A DNA stretch of 64,000 nt from contig UBNQ01000035.1 of NCBI GenBank assembly GCA_900466875.1, positions 62,001 to 126,000 of the forward strand. Direction: 5' to 3'. The stretch's first letter is position 1. Every line of letters starts with the position of its first letter. Below are positions 1 to 8,795 of the stretch, piece after piece. Under the pieces are notes generated by a model, which was not told where the DNA came from, did no database searches, and was given only the letters and a program-made list of their open reading frames with translations. The position numbers were made by a program, and so were the translations under genes. The DNA is from Hyphomicrobiales bacterium. Lineage in GTDB: Bacteria; Pseudomonadota; Alphaproteobacteria; Rhizobiales; Rhizobiaceae.

Positions 1-126
1 AATGAACGCCCGATTGCGGACGGCTTCGCCGGGTTGCGCGTGGTGCGTGTTCTTGAGGCGGCGACCCGTTCGCTGGCTCAGCGCGGTCGTGTCATTGAGC
101 TGGAAGAGATGAGGCGAATAGCATGA
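1..126 (+). CDS. Gfo/Idh/MocA-family oxidoreductase, C-terminal end only
   Basis: An open frame enters from the left edge and runs 41 codons to a TGA that overlaps the next gene's ATG (ATGA). The tail, with the pattern GLRVVRVLEAATRSL, resembles the last helix of Gfo/Idh/MocA NAD(P)-dependent sugar dehydrogenases. The family oxidises a sugar-nucleotide hydroxyl to a ketone, which a DegT aminotransferase can then aminate, and such an aminotransferase follows directly. In WlbA-WlbC-WlbB type pathways these steps make 3-amino sugars. The nucleotide-binding domain and active site lie outside the window, so the family call rests on about 40 residues plus context. Confidence 0.6.
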   Translation, partial: NERPIADGFAGLRVVRVLEAATRSLAQRGRVIELEEMRRIA

Positions 127-1226
127 TCCCCCTGCTGGACCTCAAGGCGCAATATGCGTCGATCAAGAGTGAAGTTGATACTGCGGTCCTGAGCGTTCTT
201 GCCTCCGGGCAATACACTTTGGGCGATGAAGTCGCCAGCCTCGAACGGGAGTTTGCAGACTATTGCGGCGTCAGACATGCCATCGCCGTCAATACCGGAA
301 CGAGCGCGCTCCATCTCAGCCTGCTTGCTGCTGGTGTTAGTCCCGGCGATGAGGTCATCACCGTGCCGTTCACCTTTATCGCAACCGCTTCGGCGATCTG
401 CTACACCGGCGCGCGGCCGGTCTTCGTCGATGTGGAACCCCAGACGCTCACCATCGATCCGGCGCAGGTCGAAGCAAAGATTACGTCCCGCACCAAAGCA
501 ATCATTCCCGTCCATCTTTATGGCCAGATGGCAGATATGGATGCGATCACGACAATAGCTGACCGATACGGCATCGCCGTTATTGAAGACGCATGTCAGG
601 CTCATGGGGCTGAATACAAGGGGCGCCGCGCCGGCAGTATCGGATTATCCGGTTGCTTCAGCTTCTACCCCGGCAAGAACCTCGGTGCCTGCGGTGAAGC
701 GGGCATGGCCGTCACCAACGATGATGATCAGGCCGACGCGATGCGAATGCTGCGCGATTGGGGTCAGTCGCAGCGTTATCATCACGCGCTGAAAGGTTTC
801 AACTATCGCATGGACGCCATTCAAGGTGCGATATTACGGGTGAAGCTGCGGCATATCGAAGGCTGGACGGAGAAGCGTCGCGCCCATGCCAGCCGCTACA
901 CCAGCCTGCTTGAGACAATGTCGGACCTCAGGGCACCCGTCGAGACAATCGGACGGCGCCATGTCTATCACGTCTACGCCATCAGGTCTCGCGGTCGCGA
1001 CAGGCTACGGCAGGCGCTTGCCGAGCAGGGGATCCAGTCCGGATTGCACTATCCCATTCCCGTTCACCTGCAACCGGCGCATGCCGACCTTGCCTACGGA
1101 GAAGGTGATTTTCCGGTCTCGGAGGCTGCGGCCCGCGAGGTCCTTTCGCTGCCGATCTATCCTGAAATGACCACGTTACAACTCGAAATGGTGGTCGAGG
1201 CGATGGAGAACGCCTATGCCGAGTGA
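123..1226 (+). CDS. DegT/DnrJ/EryC1/StrS-family sugar aminotransferase
   Basis: This 367-residue protein has the full length of a PLP-dependent NDP-sugar aminotransferase. The cofactor lysine is K185 in FYPGKNLGA and the PLP-ring aspartate is D156 in IEDACQAHG. The N-terminal segments GTSALHLSLLAAG and DEVITVPFTFIATA are standard for the family. It resembles WbpE/WlbC/FdtB-type enzymes that aminate a 3-keto sugar nucleotide with glutamate as donor. Its ATG overlaps the stop of the preceding oxidoreductase, and its end overlaps the next acyltransferase start by about 11 bp, which indicates translational coupling. The exact sugar cannot be told from sequence. Confidence 0.9.
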   Translation: MIPLLDLKAQYASIKSEVDTAVLSVLASGQYTLGDEVASLEREFADYCGVRHAIAVNTGTSALHLSLLAAGVSPGDEVITVPFTFIATASAICYTGARPVFVDVEPQTLTIDPAQVEAKITSRTKAIIPVHLYGQMADMDAITTIADRYGIAVIEDACQAHGAEYKGRRAGSIGLSGCFSFYPGKNLGACGEAGMAVTNDDDQADAMRMLRDWGQSQRYHHALKGFNYRMDAIQGAILRVKLRHIEGWTEKRRAHASRYTSLLETMSDLRAPVETIGRRHVYHVYAIRSRGRDRLRQALAEQGIQSGLHYPIPVHLQPAHADLAYGEGDFPVSEAAAREVLSLPIYPEMTTLQLEMVVEAMENAYAE

Positions 1227-1941
1227 CGCCATGGGCAAGGCGCGACGCGTGCAGGCCGTTCACGGCCGCATCGAAAAGTCTGAAGACCCGGCTTATCATG
1301 TGGGGTTAACCGAACAGCTTAAGCTGACCTATGGGCACGCTGGTCTTATCGAGGCTTATGGCCGTTTCGCGATCGGCGATGGTTTTATCGATACCATGAT
1401 GCGCAGCGCTATCTGGCAAGGTCTTGCCCGTCATTGCGGCTCCTCTCTGCAGGTCGCTAGCGGCGCAGGGTTCAAGCACCCTGAGACGTTCGAGATCGGC
1501 AATGGGGTGTTTATCGGTTCCCAGGCCTACATCCAGGGTCGTTTCGATGGCAGATGCGTCATCGGCGATCATGTCTGGATCGGCCCGATGGCCTATTTCG
1601 ATGCGCGTGACCTGATTGTCGAGGAGTATGTCGGTTGGGGACCCGGTGCCAAGCTGCTCGGATCCTCCCACACTGCCTTTCCGTTGGACATTCCAATCAT
1701 CCGCACCGATCTCGAGATCAAGCCGACTCGGATCGGGGCCTGGGCCGATATCGGAACAAATGCGACGATTCTTCCGGGCGTGCGCATCGGCAAAGGCGCC
1801 ATCGTTGGTGCCGGTGCGGTGGTTGTCTCCGATGTCGAACCCTATGCCATCGTGGCTGGCGTCCCGGCAAAATTCATACGGTGGCGCATGGATGCCGATC
1901 CCGGCGTGAAGACACTTCGCGAGGAATATCATGAAGGGTAA
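1216..1941 (+). CDS. Hexapeptide-repeat (left-handed beta-helix) acyltransferase
   Basis: This 241-residue protein has repeated [IV]-G-x4 turns from about residue 95 to 225, such as IGNGVFIG, IGDHVWIG, IGTNATILPG and IGKGAIVGAGAVV, which form a left-handed beta-helix. The ending AIVAGVPAKFIRW is typical of LacA/WbbJ-like sugar O- or N-acetyltransferases. Following the Gfo/Idh-DegT pair, it probably N-acylates the newly made amino sugar with acetyl-CoA, as WlbB/WbpD/FdtC do. O-acetylation remains possible. The ATG at 1216 lies inside the end of the upstream gene; an in-frame ATG at 1231 is an alternative start. The 3' end overlaps the epimerase start. Confidence 0.85.
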   Translation: MPSDAMGKARRVQAVHGRIEKSEDPAYHVGLTEQLKLTYGHAGLIEAYGRFAIGDGFIDTMMRSAIWQGLARHCGSSLQVASGAGFKHPETFEIGNGVFIGSQAYIQGRFDGRCVIGDHVWIGPMAYFDARDLIVEEYVGWGPGAKLLGSSHTAFPLDIPIIRTDLEIKPTRIGAWADIGTNATILPGVRIGKGAIVGAGAVVVSDVEPYAIVAGVPAKFIRWRMDADPGVKTLREEYHEG

Positions 1942-2905
1942 GAGCATACTCATTACCGGCGGGGCCGGGCTGATCGGTTCGCATATTGCCGATCTCGTTG
2001 CACGAGAAGAGCCGCGCAGGATTGTCATCCTCGATAATTTCGTGCGCGGACGCCGTGAAAACCTTGCCACGGCGATGAGCCTGTCCCCCATCGATGTCGT
2101 TGAAGGAGACATCCGGGACCGGGCTCTGCTTGCGTCCGTTTTCCAGGACATCGACATCGTATTCCATCAGGCAGCCATTCGGATCACCCAATGTGCCGAA
2201 GAGCCGAGGCTTGCTTTCGAGGTTCTTGCGGAAGGCACCTTCAATGTTCTCGACGCCGCGGTGAACGCAGGCGTATCGAAAGTCGTCGCGGCCTCCTCGG
2301 CATCGGTGCTCGGGCTTGCCGACAGCTTCCCGACCACGGAGGGGCATCACCCCTACAACAATCGTACGCTCTATGGTGCAGCAAAAACATTCAACGAAGG
2401 TTTGCTGCGGAGCTTTAACGACATGTACGGACTTCGTTACGTCGCGCTCCGATATTTCAACGTCTATGGTCCGCGCATGGATGTGCATGGCGCCTATACC
2501 GAAGTGCTGATCCGCTGGATGGAGCGATTGGCCGCCGGGTTGTCGCCGATCATTCATGGAGATGGCAGCCAGACCATGGACTTCGTGCATGTTCGCGATA
2601 TCGCCCGGGCGAACGTGCTGGCGGCAAAATCCGACGTGAGCGACCAGGTCTTCAATGTGGCAAGCGGCGAGGAAACCAGCCTTCTGGAACTTGCAAAGCT
2701 CCTCAGCAAAGTCATGGGCTCGTCAATAGATCCGCACCATCAGGCCGCACGTGTGGTCAATGGCGTTACGCGCCGTCTTGCAGACACGTCCAAAGCACAA
2801 CAGCAACTTGGTTTTAAGGCCGATATCAGGATGGAGGACGGCTTGCGCGAGCTTGTCGCCTGGTGGCGGCTCAACATGGCTGTAGCAGGAGGTAGGGCCG
2901 CATGA
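1931..2905 (+). CDS. NAD-dependent epimerase/dehydratase (extended SDR)
   Basis: A 324-residue extended short-chain dehydrogenase. It has the Rossmann motif GGAGLIG (residues 10-16), the catalytic Y148-x3-K152 (YGAAK) and the substrate-side segment LRYFNVYGPR. It resembles UDP-glucose/GlcNAc 4-epimerases and related sugar-nucleotide epimerases. The gene overlaps its upstream neighbour by 11 bp and its downstream neighbour by 4 bp (ATGA), so the five genes from position 1 form one coupled unit. It most likely epimerises or dehydrates an activated sugar for the polysaccharide repeat unit. The stereochemistry and the base-sugar specificity are not predictable. Confidence 0.88.
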   Translation: MKGKSILITGGAGLIGSHIADLVAREEPRRIVILDNFVRGRRENLATAMSLSPIDVVEGDIRDRALLASVFQDIDIVFHQAAIRITQCAEEPRLAFEVLAEGTFNVLDAAVNAGVSKVVAASSASVLGLADSFPTTEGHHPYNNRTLYGAAKTFNEGLLRSFNDMYGLRYVALRYFNVYGPRMDVHGAYTEVLIRWMERLAAGLSPIIHGDGSQTMDFVHVRDIARANVLAAKSDVSDQVFNVASGEETSLLELAKLLSKVMGSSIDPHHQAARVVNGVTRRLADTSKAQQQLGFKADIRMEDGLRELVAWWRLNMAVAGGRAA

Positions 2906-4095
2906 ATGTGTCCGTGCCCAACATTCCGGTTGCCAGGCCCGCTCTGGGAGATGAAGAGGCCGAGGCTCTGCGGCGTGTGATTCAGTCGGGTTGGGTGACG
3001 CAGGGGCCGGAGGTCGCGGCGTTCGAGAGCGAATTCGCAGCCTTTGTCGGCGCAGATCATGCGTGTGCGGTTTCCAACTGCACCACCGCACTTCACCTTG
3101 CGTTAAAGGCAGTCGGCGTGGCGGCAGGCGACGAGGTTATCACCGTCAGTCATACCTTCATCGCGACCGCAAACGCGATCCGCTATTGCGACGCTCTGCC
3201 GGTATTCGTCGACATCGAGGCCGATGGCTTTAATATCGACCCAAAGTTGATCGAGGCGGCAATCACGTCCCGTACAAGGGCGATTCTGTGCGTGCATCAG
3301 TTGGGCATGCCCTGTGATCTGCGCGCGATCATCGACATCGGAAAACGCCATTCCATACCGGTTATCGAGGATGCGGCCTGCGCGACAGGCAGTGAAGTCC
3401 TCTGGGACGGGCAATGGGAAAAGATCGGGAAGCCGCATGGAGACATTGCCTGCTTCTCCTTCCATCCGCGAAAGGTGGTTACCACCGGCGATGGCGGAAT
3501 GCTGACAACCTCCAGTCCGGAATTCGCCCGCAAGTTCCGGTTATGGCGCCAGCACGGCATGAGCGTCACCGATACTACACGTCATGGATCCAGGCAGGTT
3601 ATCTTCGAAGACTATGACGAATTGGGCTACAACTATCGCATGACCGATCTGCAGGCGGCCATCGGCAGGGAGCAGTTGCGGCGCTTGCCGGGATTGATCA
3701 AAGAGCGGCGTCAGCTTGCCGAAGCCTATTGCGAGCAGCTGTCCACGCTCGGCCTGTCGCTCCCCGTCGAGCCGCGCTGGGCTCGCAGCAACTGGCAGAG
3801 CTTTTGTGTGGGATTGCCGTCTCGGACGGATCAGCGAACCGTCATGCAGATGCTGCTTGATCAAGGCATTTCCACCCGACGCGGGATCATGAACATTCAC
3901 CTGGAAAAAGCCTATCGCAGTCAAAACAGCCACCGTACGGCGACACGGCTGAGCCGAAGCGTGTCGGCGCAGGAGAAAACGATCATCCTGCCGCTCTTTG
4001 CTGGAATGACCGATGTCGAGCTTTCGCGCGTCGTCGATGCCCTGCGCCAGTATTTTGCGATGACGGTGGCGGATGATCCGCTTGTGATCTCATAA
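2902..4095 (+). CDS. DegT/DnrJ/EryC1/StrS-family sugar aminotransferase (second)
   Basis: A 397-residue PLP aminotransferase. The Schiff-base lysine is K191 in FSFHPRKVVTTGDGG, the PLP aspartate is D157 in IEDAACATGS, and GWVTQGPEVAAFE stands near the N-terminus. The context resembles perosamine synthetase (Per) or PseC/LegC-type enzymes acting on 4-keto sugars, and differs from the first DegT enzyme at 123-1226. Two different aminotransferases in one cassette suggest a di-amino sugar or two distinct amino sugars in the polymer. The start overlaps the epimerase stop. It is the last gene of the operon and is convergent with the flippase. Confidence 0.88.
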   Translation: MNVSVPNIPVARPALGDEEAEALRRVIQSGWVTQGPEVAAFESEFAAFVGADHACAVSNCTTALHLALKAVGVAAGDEVITVSHTFIATANAIRYCDALPVFVDIEADGFNIDPKLIEAAITSRTRAILCVHQLGMPCDLRAIIDIGKRHSIPVIEDAACATGSEVLWDGQWEKIGKPHGDIACFSFHPRKVVTTGDGGMLTTSSPEFARKFRLWRQHGMSVTDTTRHGSRQVIFEDYDELGYNYRMTDLQAAIGREQLRRLPGLIKERRQLAEAYCEQLSTLGLSLPVEPRWARSNWQSFCVGLPSRTDQRTVMQMLLDQGISTRRGIMNIHLEKAYRSQNSHRTATRLSRSVSAQEKTIILPLFAGMTDVELSRVVDALRQYFAMTVADDPLVIS

Positions 4096-4158
4096 TCGAG
4101 GCTCTCGTCCCGCATCATTCGGTCCGGCCGTTGATCGCCTCAATGGATGAAGTGTCCT

Positions 4159-5667
4159 TCACGCCCATTTCGTGGCCCATCCTCTGATGGTCACCGGCAG
4201 CGATTCCGGTGGAAGGAGCCGAAGCAGCAGCCGCAGGGAATAGAGCGACGTCAGGACAACCGCGACCGAGCCGATCAACAGGCCGAGCCAGGCTGGCAGG
4301 TTTCCGACGGCCAAGAATACCAGTCCGGAGAACGACAGCATGATCAGTCCGTGTCGGCGGTTCGCTGCAGACCAGCGAAAGCCGGTAAGGCGCCGCACCA
4401 CCGCGTAGATCAACACACTGTGCCACAGATAGAGACCGAAAAAGGCGATGCCGGCTCCCGAAACGCCGAGCTTTGGTACGAGGAGCCACGCCAACCCGAG
4501 ATGCACAATGGTTGCGGCCACTTCCGTGCAGAGGAAGATTTTCTGCGCGCCTTTCGCCACGATAATGAAGCCGGCCGGCCAGACGACAATCCTGAGCATC
4601 ATCCCGAGACAGAGCCAGCGCAAAAGCTCCACCGCACCGCCAAACCGATCGGAATAGAAGATGCTCATGACGAATGGGGCAAGTGTCAGCGTGGCCAGCA
4701 ATCCGGGGCCAGCCAGCAGAATGCTGACTTCGGCCTGTTCGTTGACAAGCCGGTTACACTCTTCTCCATTGCCGATCGCCGCCGTCAGGCGTGGGTAGAA
4801 GTCAGTTCCCATCGCCTGCAGAATGAAGCCAGTGTAAAGTCCACCGACCGCCCAGGCGGCCTGATACAATCCTGCGGCCTCTACGCCCCCTTCTGTCAGG
4901 ACGATGAGGCGGATGGCGTAGGCCGTGCCGAATGTGAGCAGGGTACTGATCATGAAGGCGACGCCGAGGCGAAGCAGGGCGCTCGATTCCGTGCGAAACT
5001 GGCGAGCCGACAGTTGCACCACCGGTAATGCGATCTGTCTGCTGAACCACCATATGGCGAAGGCCGATAGCGCCGCGGTCCCGACAAGCGCCGGAGCAAT
5101 CGCCTGCTCCCCGAAAACATAGACCAGAGGAATGGTGACAATCGTTGCAAACAAGCCGGAGAGAACGTTAATGCGCGCAAGGCTTGAGATGCCACGCAAG
5201 CCCTGGATCAATGCGGTTTCCCCAGAAGACACCAGTCTGAAGAACACGGCCAGTGCAAGCAAGACTAGGGCGCCGGCATGCTGATGATCGCCAAAGGTCA
5301 AGTTCGATAGTGGAAATGCCAGCCCAGCGAGAAGCAGGACACCGAGCAAGCCGAGCAACACCGACAGACGTCTCAACGTTGCTGCCGAGCGGGAAATCCG
5401 AGTGGCATCACCGGTGCCCGCAGCCTCGGCAACCTGACGCACCCCGCTGGCGCCGACCCCCAGACCGGCAATGGCCTGTGCGATATCGATGATGGAACTG
5501 TACAGGCCCATCAGCCCCACGCCTTCGGGCCCAAGAAAGACAGCCAAAGCTTTGTTGCGCACGATACCGAGTGCAACGTTGATGAGGGAGGAGCCACCCA
5601 TCCATATCGTGGACTTGAGGATCTGGGTATAGGTCTGACTGCGCGATGGTGTCAGGGGATAGGTCAT
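4159..5667 (-). CDS. Wzx-like polysaccharide repeat-unit flippase
   Basis: A 502-residue, highly hydrophobic protein with about 12 to 14 predicted membrane spans and the N-terminus KSTIWMGGSSLINVALGIVRNKALA. It resembles O-antigen/WzxE-type translocases of the MOP superfamily, which move undecaprenyl-diphosphate-linked repeat units across the inner membrane. The open frame extends upstream to 5823, but that part overlaps the export gene and is not membrane-like. The ATG at 5667 follows an AGCAGGGA ribosome site and begins MTYPLTPSRSQ, so it was chosen. The gene lies 58 bp downstream of the ExoF-like gene, probably in the same transcript. Confidence 0.85.
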   Translation of the reverse strand: MTYPLTPSRSQTYTQILKSTIWMGGSSLINVALGIVRNKALAVFLGPEGVGLMGLYSSIIDIAQAIAGLGVGASGVRQVAEAAGTGDATRISRSAATLRRLSVLLGLLGVLLLAGLAFPLSNLTFGDHQHAGALVLLALAVFFRLVSSGETALIQGLRGISSLARINVLSGLFATIVTIPLVYVFGEQAIAPALVGTAALSAFAIWWFSRQIALPVVQLSARQFRTESSALLRLGVAFMISTLLTFGTAYAIRLIVLTEGGVEAAGLYQAAWAVGGLYTGFILQAMGTDFYPRLTAAIGNGEECNRLVNEQAEVSILLAGPGLLATLTLAPFVMSIFYSDRFGGAVELLRWLCLGMMLRIVVWPAGFIIVAKGAQKIFLCTEVAATIVHLGLAWLLVPKLGVSGAGIAFFGLYLWHSVLIYAVVRRLTGFRWSAANRRHGLIMLSFSGLVFLAVGNLPAWLGLLIGSVAVVLTSLYSLRLLLRLLPPESLPVTIRGWATKWA

Positions 5668-5725
5668 GAGTGTCCCTGCTGCTTCCCTTGCGCCCCAACA
5701 CAGATGCAAGGCTGAATGTCCTGCG

Positions 5726-7024
5726 TCACTGACTTGCCTGATCGGGCACTGCTTTCGAAATAGCGGGCGTTGCCCTGGGCGATCCGCCGGAAAGCAGAGG
5801 CTGGACAACCTTGACGACATCACCCGGAGCCAGCGTCGTTGTCTCCGATGCGACGAACTGGTTGATCTGTCCGTCTTTCCGCCGGCTTACGGTGAAGGCG
5901 AGTGGTATGTCCTCGCCCGGCCCTGGTGACCGGTCGCTCTCCAGGAGGTTCTCGATGAGCAGCTTCTGTGTCGTTTCCCTTTTCATTTTCAGCTGGTCGA
6001 AATCTGCTTGTTCCGACTGCAGCTCGGATGCGATTTCGCTTCGTCGCGCGTCATGAAGCCCTTCGAGGTTTCTCCGCGCCTCGCTGATCCCTTGGCGGGC
6101 CCGCATCATTGCCGTGAGAATATCGAGACGATCAGCACGATAGGCCGTGAGCAGTCGTTCCAGCTCCAGCTGCCGCGACGTAATCGCGAGACCTTGCTCC
6201 ACGAGCGTCCTGACGCTGTTCAGCTGATCTTCCACCGATTTGACGTTGGCTTCAGCGCCCTGCAGCTTTTCCTTCAACGTATCGACCTCAGTGTTCAAGA
6301 GATCGCCCAGCTCCGCGAAGGCTTTCGATTGTCTGTCCAGCGCATTTGAGCGGGCCCGATTTATGACCCGCTCCTGGTCGAAAATTGCCGCAGCATAGTG
6401 CTGGTCAGTGTCGGATGACTGTTCGAAAGTGATGTCGGTGGTTCCTGCCATCTCCGCTCGAAGCCGCGCCAGTTTTGCGGAATGCCGCAATAACGTCTGT
6501 TCGATTTCCTGCAATTCGCCCTTCAGGTTGATTGTCTGCAAATGCTGTTGGTTTGCGGCGCGCCGTGGCCCGCCACTCATCGCCAGAGACTGAAGCACAG
6601 TAAGGCCGGGGTAGAATTTGTACTCTCCGGGCCTCGTGACATCCCCGGCGACATAAATGGGCGGATATTCGAGGACCTCCAGCGTGACTGTCGGTCGCTG
6701 GACCAAACTGATTTTCTCCTGAAGACGCTCGGCGATTTCGTCCGCCAGATCGTTGACATCCATCGGCCCGACCGGGACCCGACCGATAAACGGCAGGACG
6801 AGAGTGCTTGCGTCCGAAACCGTATACTCACCACTGATCGCATCCCATCGCTCATACTGACTTTTGGATGAAGACCACTGAATGACCGTCATTCGCAATT
6901 TAGACTGAGGAGCAAGCGGCATGCTATCGGCAAGCGCCGGCGTTGCGATACCGACGAACATGATCCCTGCGCTCACAGTCAGAGTTGCGCAGAACATGCC
7001 TGGGTTGAAGATGAGCTGCCTCAT
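5726..7024 (-). CDS. ExoF-like outer-membrane polysaccharide export (OPX) protein
   Basis: A 432-residue protein with a cleavable signal peptide (MRQLIFNPGMFCATL...PALADS). It is followed by a polysaccharide-export domain (SGEYTVSDASTLVLPFIGRV, then QRPTVTLEVLEYPPIYVAGDV, the SLBB-like segment) and a long charged coiled-coil region between about residues 140 and 330. This layout and length match ExoF of Sinorhizobium meliloti, a periplasmic/outer-membrane component of exopolysaccharide export. A GGGTGGA ribosome site precedes the ATG at 7024, and the in-frame extension to 7114 lacks signal-peptide sense. It presumably acts with the flippase and polymerase of this locus. No Wzc-type tyrosine kinase gene was seen nearby. 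Confidence 0.83.
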   Translation of the reverse strand: MRQLIFNPGMFCATLTVSAGIMFVGIATPALADSMPLAPQSKLRMTVIQWSSSKSQYERWDAISGEYTVSDASTLVLPFIGRVPVGPMDVNDLADEIAERLQEKISLVQRPTVTLEVLEYPPIYVAGDVTRPGEYKFYPGLTVLQSLAMSGGPRRAANQQHLQTINLKGELQEIEQTLLRHSAKLARLRAEMAGTTDITFEQSSDTDQHYAAAIFDQERVINRARSNALDRQSKAFAELGDLLNTEVDTLKEKLQGAEANVKSVEDQLNSVRTLVEQGLAITSRQLELERLLTAYRADRLDILTAMMRARQGISEARRNLEGLHDARRSEIASELQSEQADFDQLKMKRETTQKLLIENLLESDRSPGPGEDIPLAFTVSRRKDGQINQFVASETTTLAPGDVVKVVQPLLSGGSPRATPAISKAVPDQASQ

Positions 7025-7262
7025 GTCATGTCCACCCGTGATGCATCCTTTTTGGATGCCGGTTTCGAGCCTTGGATCCCGCATTTTCAAGCCAGAGACA
7101 CGCCCCAAAGCCATGCCGCCAATATGCTGTCTGTACCGATTTTGCGAAAGTCGGAGGTGTTTCGGCGGGCCTCATCCTTAATGATGGGAGAGGGTCTAGT
7201 GTCTAATCCACCACCCATTTCCAGACATCAGGTTCGTGTCAAACTGCTTGAGACGCACACCG

Positions 7263-7964
7263 CTATTGTGCAGACGCGATGTCGCCGAGCTTATAGGCGA
7301 CCTCGGTGCGATTGGTCGCTCCGAGCTTTCGCATGATGTTGCGAACATGGACCTTGATCGTGCTTTCACACAGCTCAAGTTCCAGGGCGATATCCTTGTT
7401 GCCCTTGCCGCACCGAAGTGCCTCGGCAATGGCAAACTGACGGCGCGTGAACTTTACCGGAGACAGAGGCTTGTGCGATGTCAGGCCAAGAACATTTCCT
7501 ATGCTCAGCAGACTGCTTGCAGGAATGAACCGACCGCCGGCGATTGCAAGGCTTATAGCCTGGATGCAGACGTCTATACTCACAGAGTTCGGCAAATAAC
7601 CTCTTGCGCCCAGGGAAATGAGGTCGAGAACGGCGCCAACGTTCTCGTCATCCGACATGATCACGACGGCGGCTGGCGAGACGGCAGTCACCACCTTGGC
7701 AATCTCGCTCGTCGCCTCGTCCCGCACATGTGCCGCATAAAACAGGACCACAGCCGGCAAGCCGATGCCATCCTTTTCAGCTTCCCAGTCACTCAAACGG
7801 GAGAAGGTCAGGATGCGCCGGTTCATGTGATGCGATGCAAGGCTGTGTGCCAGGCATTCCCGTTCCAGCGTTCGTCGGTCAATCAGGGCAACATAGCCGC
7901 CATCTGCATGAAAGCCTGGACCGAATTCCGCCGGATGAAAAGCGTGATACTTATCTGTTGTCAC
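7263..7964 (-). CDS. NarL/LuxR-type regulator with degenerate receiver (1)
   Basis: A 233-residue protein with a receiver-like domain (about residues 23-145) and a LuxR-type HTH (about 170-228, containing RQFAIAEALRCGKGNKDIA and ESTIKVHVRNIMRKL). Receiver chemistry is missing. The acidic pair is reduced to VALIDRR, and the expected phospho-aspartate strand reads AVVLFYAAHV with Tyr or Phe where Asp should be. The position of the conserved lysine reads GYLPNS. It probably binds DNA independently of phosphorylation or through another signal. The start is GTG at 7964 behind AGGAG. It is a paralogue of the next gene upstream. Exopolysaccharide control is likely from position only. Confidence 0.85.
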   Translation of the reverse strand: MTTDKYHAFHPAEFGPGFHADGGYVALIDRRTLERECLAHSLASHHMNRRILTFSRLSDWEAEKDGIGLPAVVLFYAAHVRDEATSEIAKVVTAVSPAAVVIMSDDENVGAVLDLISLGARGYLPNSVSIDVCIQAISLAIAGGRFIPASSLLSIGNVLGLTSHKPLSPVKFTRRQFAIAEALRCGKGNKDIALELELCESTIKVHVRNIMRKLGATNRTEVAYKLGDIASAQ

Positions 7965-8051
7965 TGGAAATCACTCCTCTACTGCTACGCTTGCAATCAA
8001 TCGAACTGTCTTTTGATCGGGAACTTGCCGTGGGAGGGCTATCTGACGGTC

Positions 8052-8795
8052 TTAATGGTGGTACATATCTGATATCTTGAAGATAACTTCCGTACGGTTT
8101 CTCGCATTCAGTTTCTTCATGATGTTTCGGATATGAACCTTGACCGTGCTTTCACGAAGCGTGAGTTCGTAGGCAATGATCTTGTTCGGCTTGCCTTGGC
8201 TCAGTGCATCGATGACGTCCGCCTCGCGCTGTGTGAACATGGCGGCCCGGTGACGTTCACGTTTTTCTGCCATCGCCATCAGTTGCGGAAGGTCATCAAG
8301 GGTTTCGGCGGAGATGAATGCGCCGCCGGCCAGAGCCAGAGAAATGGCGCTGACGCAGACCGTCAATCCTATCGCTGAAGAGATATAGCCGCGTACACCG
8401 ACTTCGAAGGCTCGCAATACCTGACGAAGGTCGCGGTTGTCCGCGAGAATGATCACATGTACGGCCGGGAAGTCCTTGATCAGAGCCTGGAGATCCTGAA
8501 GGAATGCGTCATTATAGAAGTCGCCGTGCCCGATGTTGATGAGTATGCCTGTGTGACGCGGGCCGGATGCCATCCTCCAGCGATCGATCGAGGGAAATAC
8601 ATCGACCGACATGTCGAGACCATGGGCAACAAGACTTCGTGCCAGGCATTCGCGATCCAGGGCACGGTCGTCGATAATGGCCAGTTTCTGCGGATCGCTT
8701 CCATGTCGGAGCAAGATTTCCGCTTGAGAATTGACCAGAGAGCCGAATTCGCTTGGAATTGTGGTCTGATCATAGGATTTGATGGCGACAGCCAT
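8052..8795 (-). CDS. NarL/LuxR-type regulator with degenerate receiver (2)
   Basis: A 247-residue paralogue of the neighbouring regulator. They share IDxRxLxRECLAxSL near the N-terminus and the C-terminal ESTVKVHIRNIMKKLNARNRTEV HTH (about residues 186-245). The receiver has an acidic start (AIIDDRALDRE), but the phospho-acceptor strand reads GILINIGHGDF, with no Asp at the expected place, and the lysine loop reads RGYISSA. It is therefore probably a pseudo-receiver. A GGGGGAGA ribosome site precedes the ATG. Some 87 bp separate it from the downstream paralogue, so the two may be co-transcribed. It is divergent from the large sensor kinase across a 643-bp region. Confidence 0.85.
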   Translation of the reverse strand: MAVAIKSYDQTTIPSEFGSLVNSQAEILLRHGSDPQKLAIIDDRALDRECLARSLVAHGLDMSVDVFPSIDRWRMASGPRHTGILINIGHGDFYNDAFLQDLQALIKDFPAVHVIILADNRDLRQVLRAFEVGVRGYISSAIGLTVCVSAISLALAGGAFISAETLDDLPQLMAMAEKRERHRAAMFTQREADVIDALSQGKPNKIIAYELTLRESTVKVHIRNIMKKLNARNRTEVIFKISDMYHH

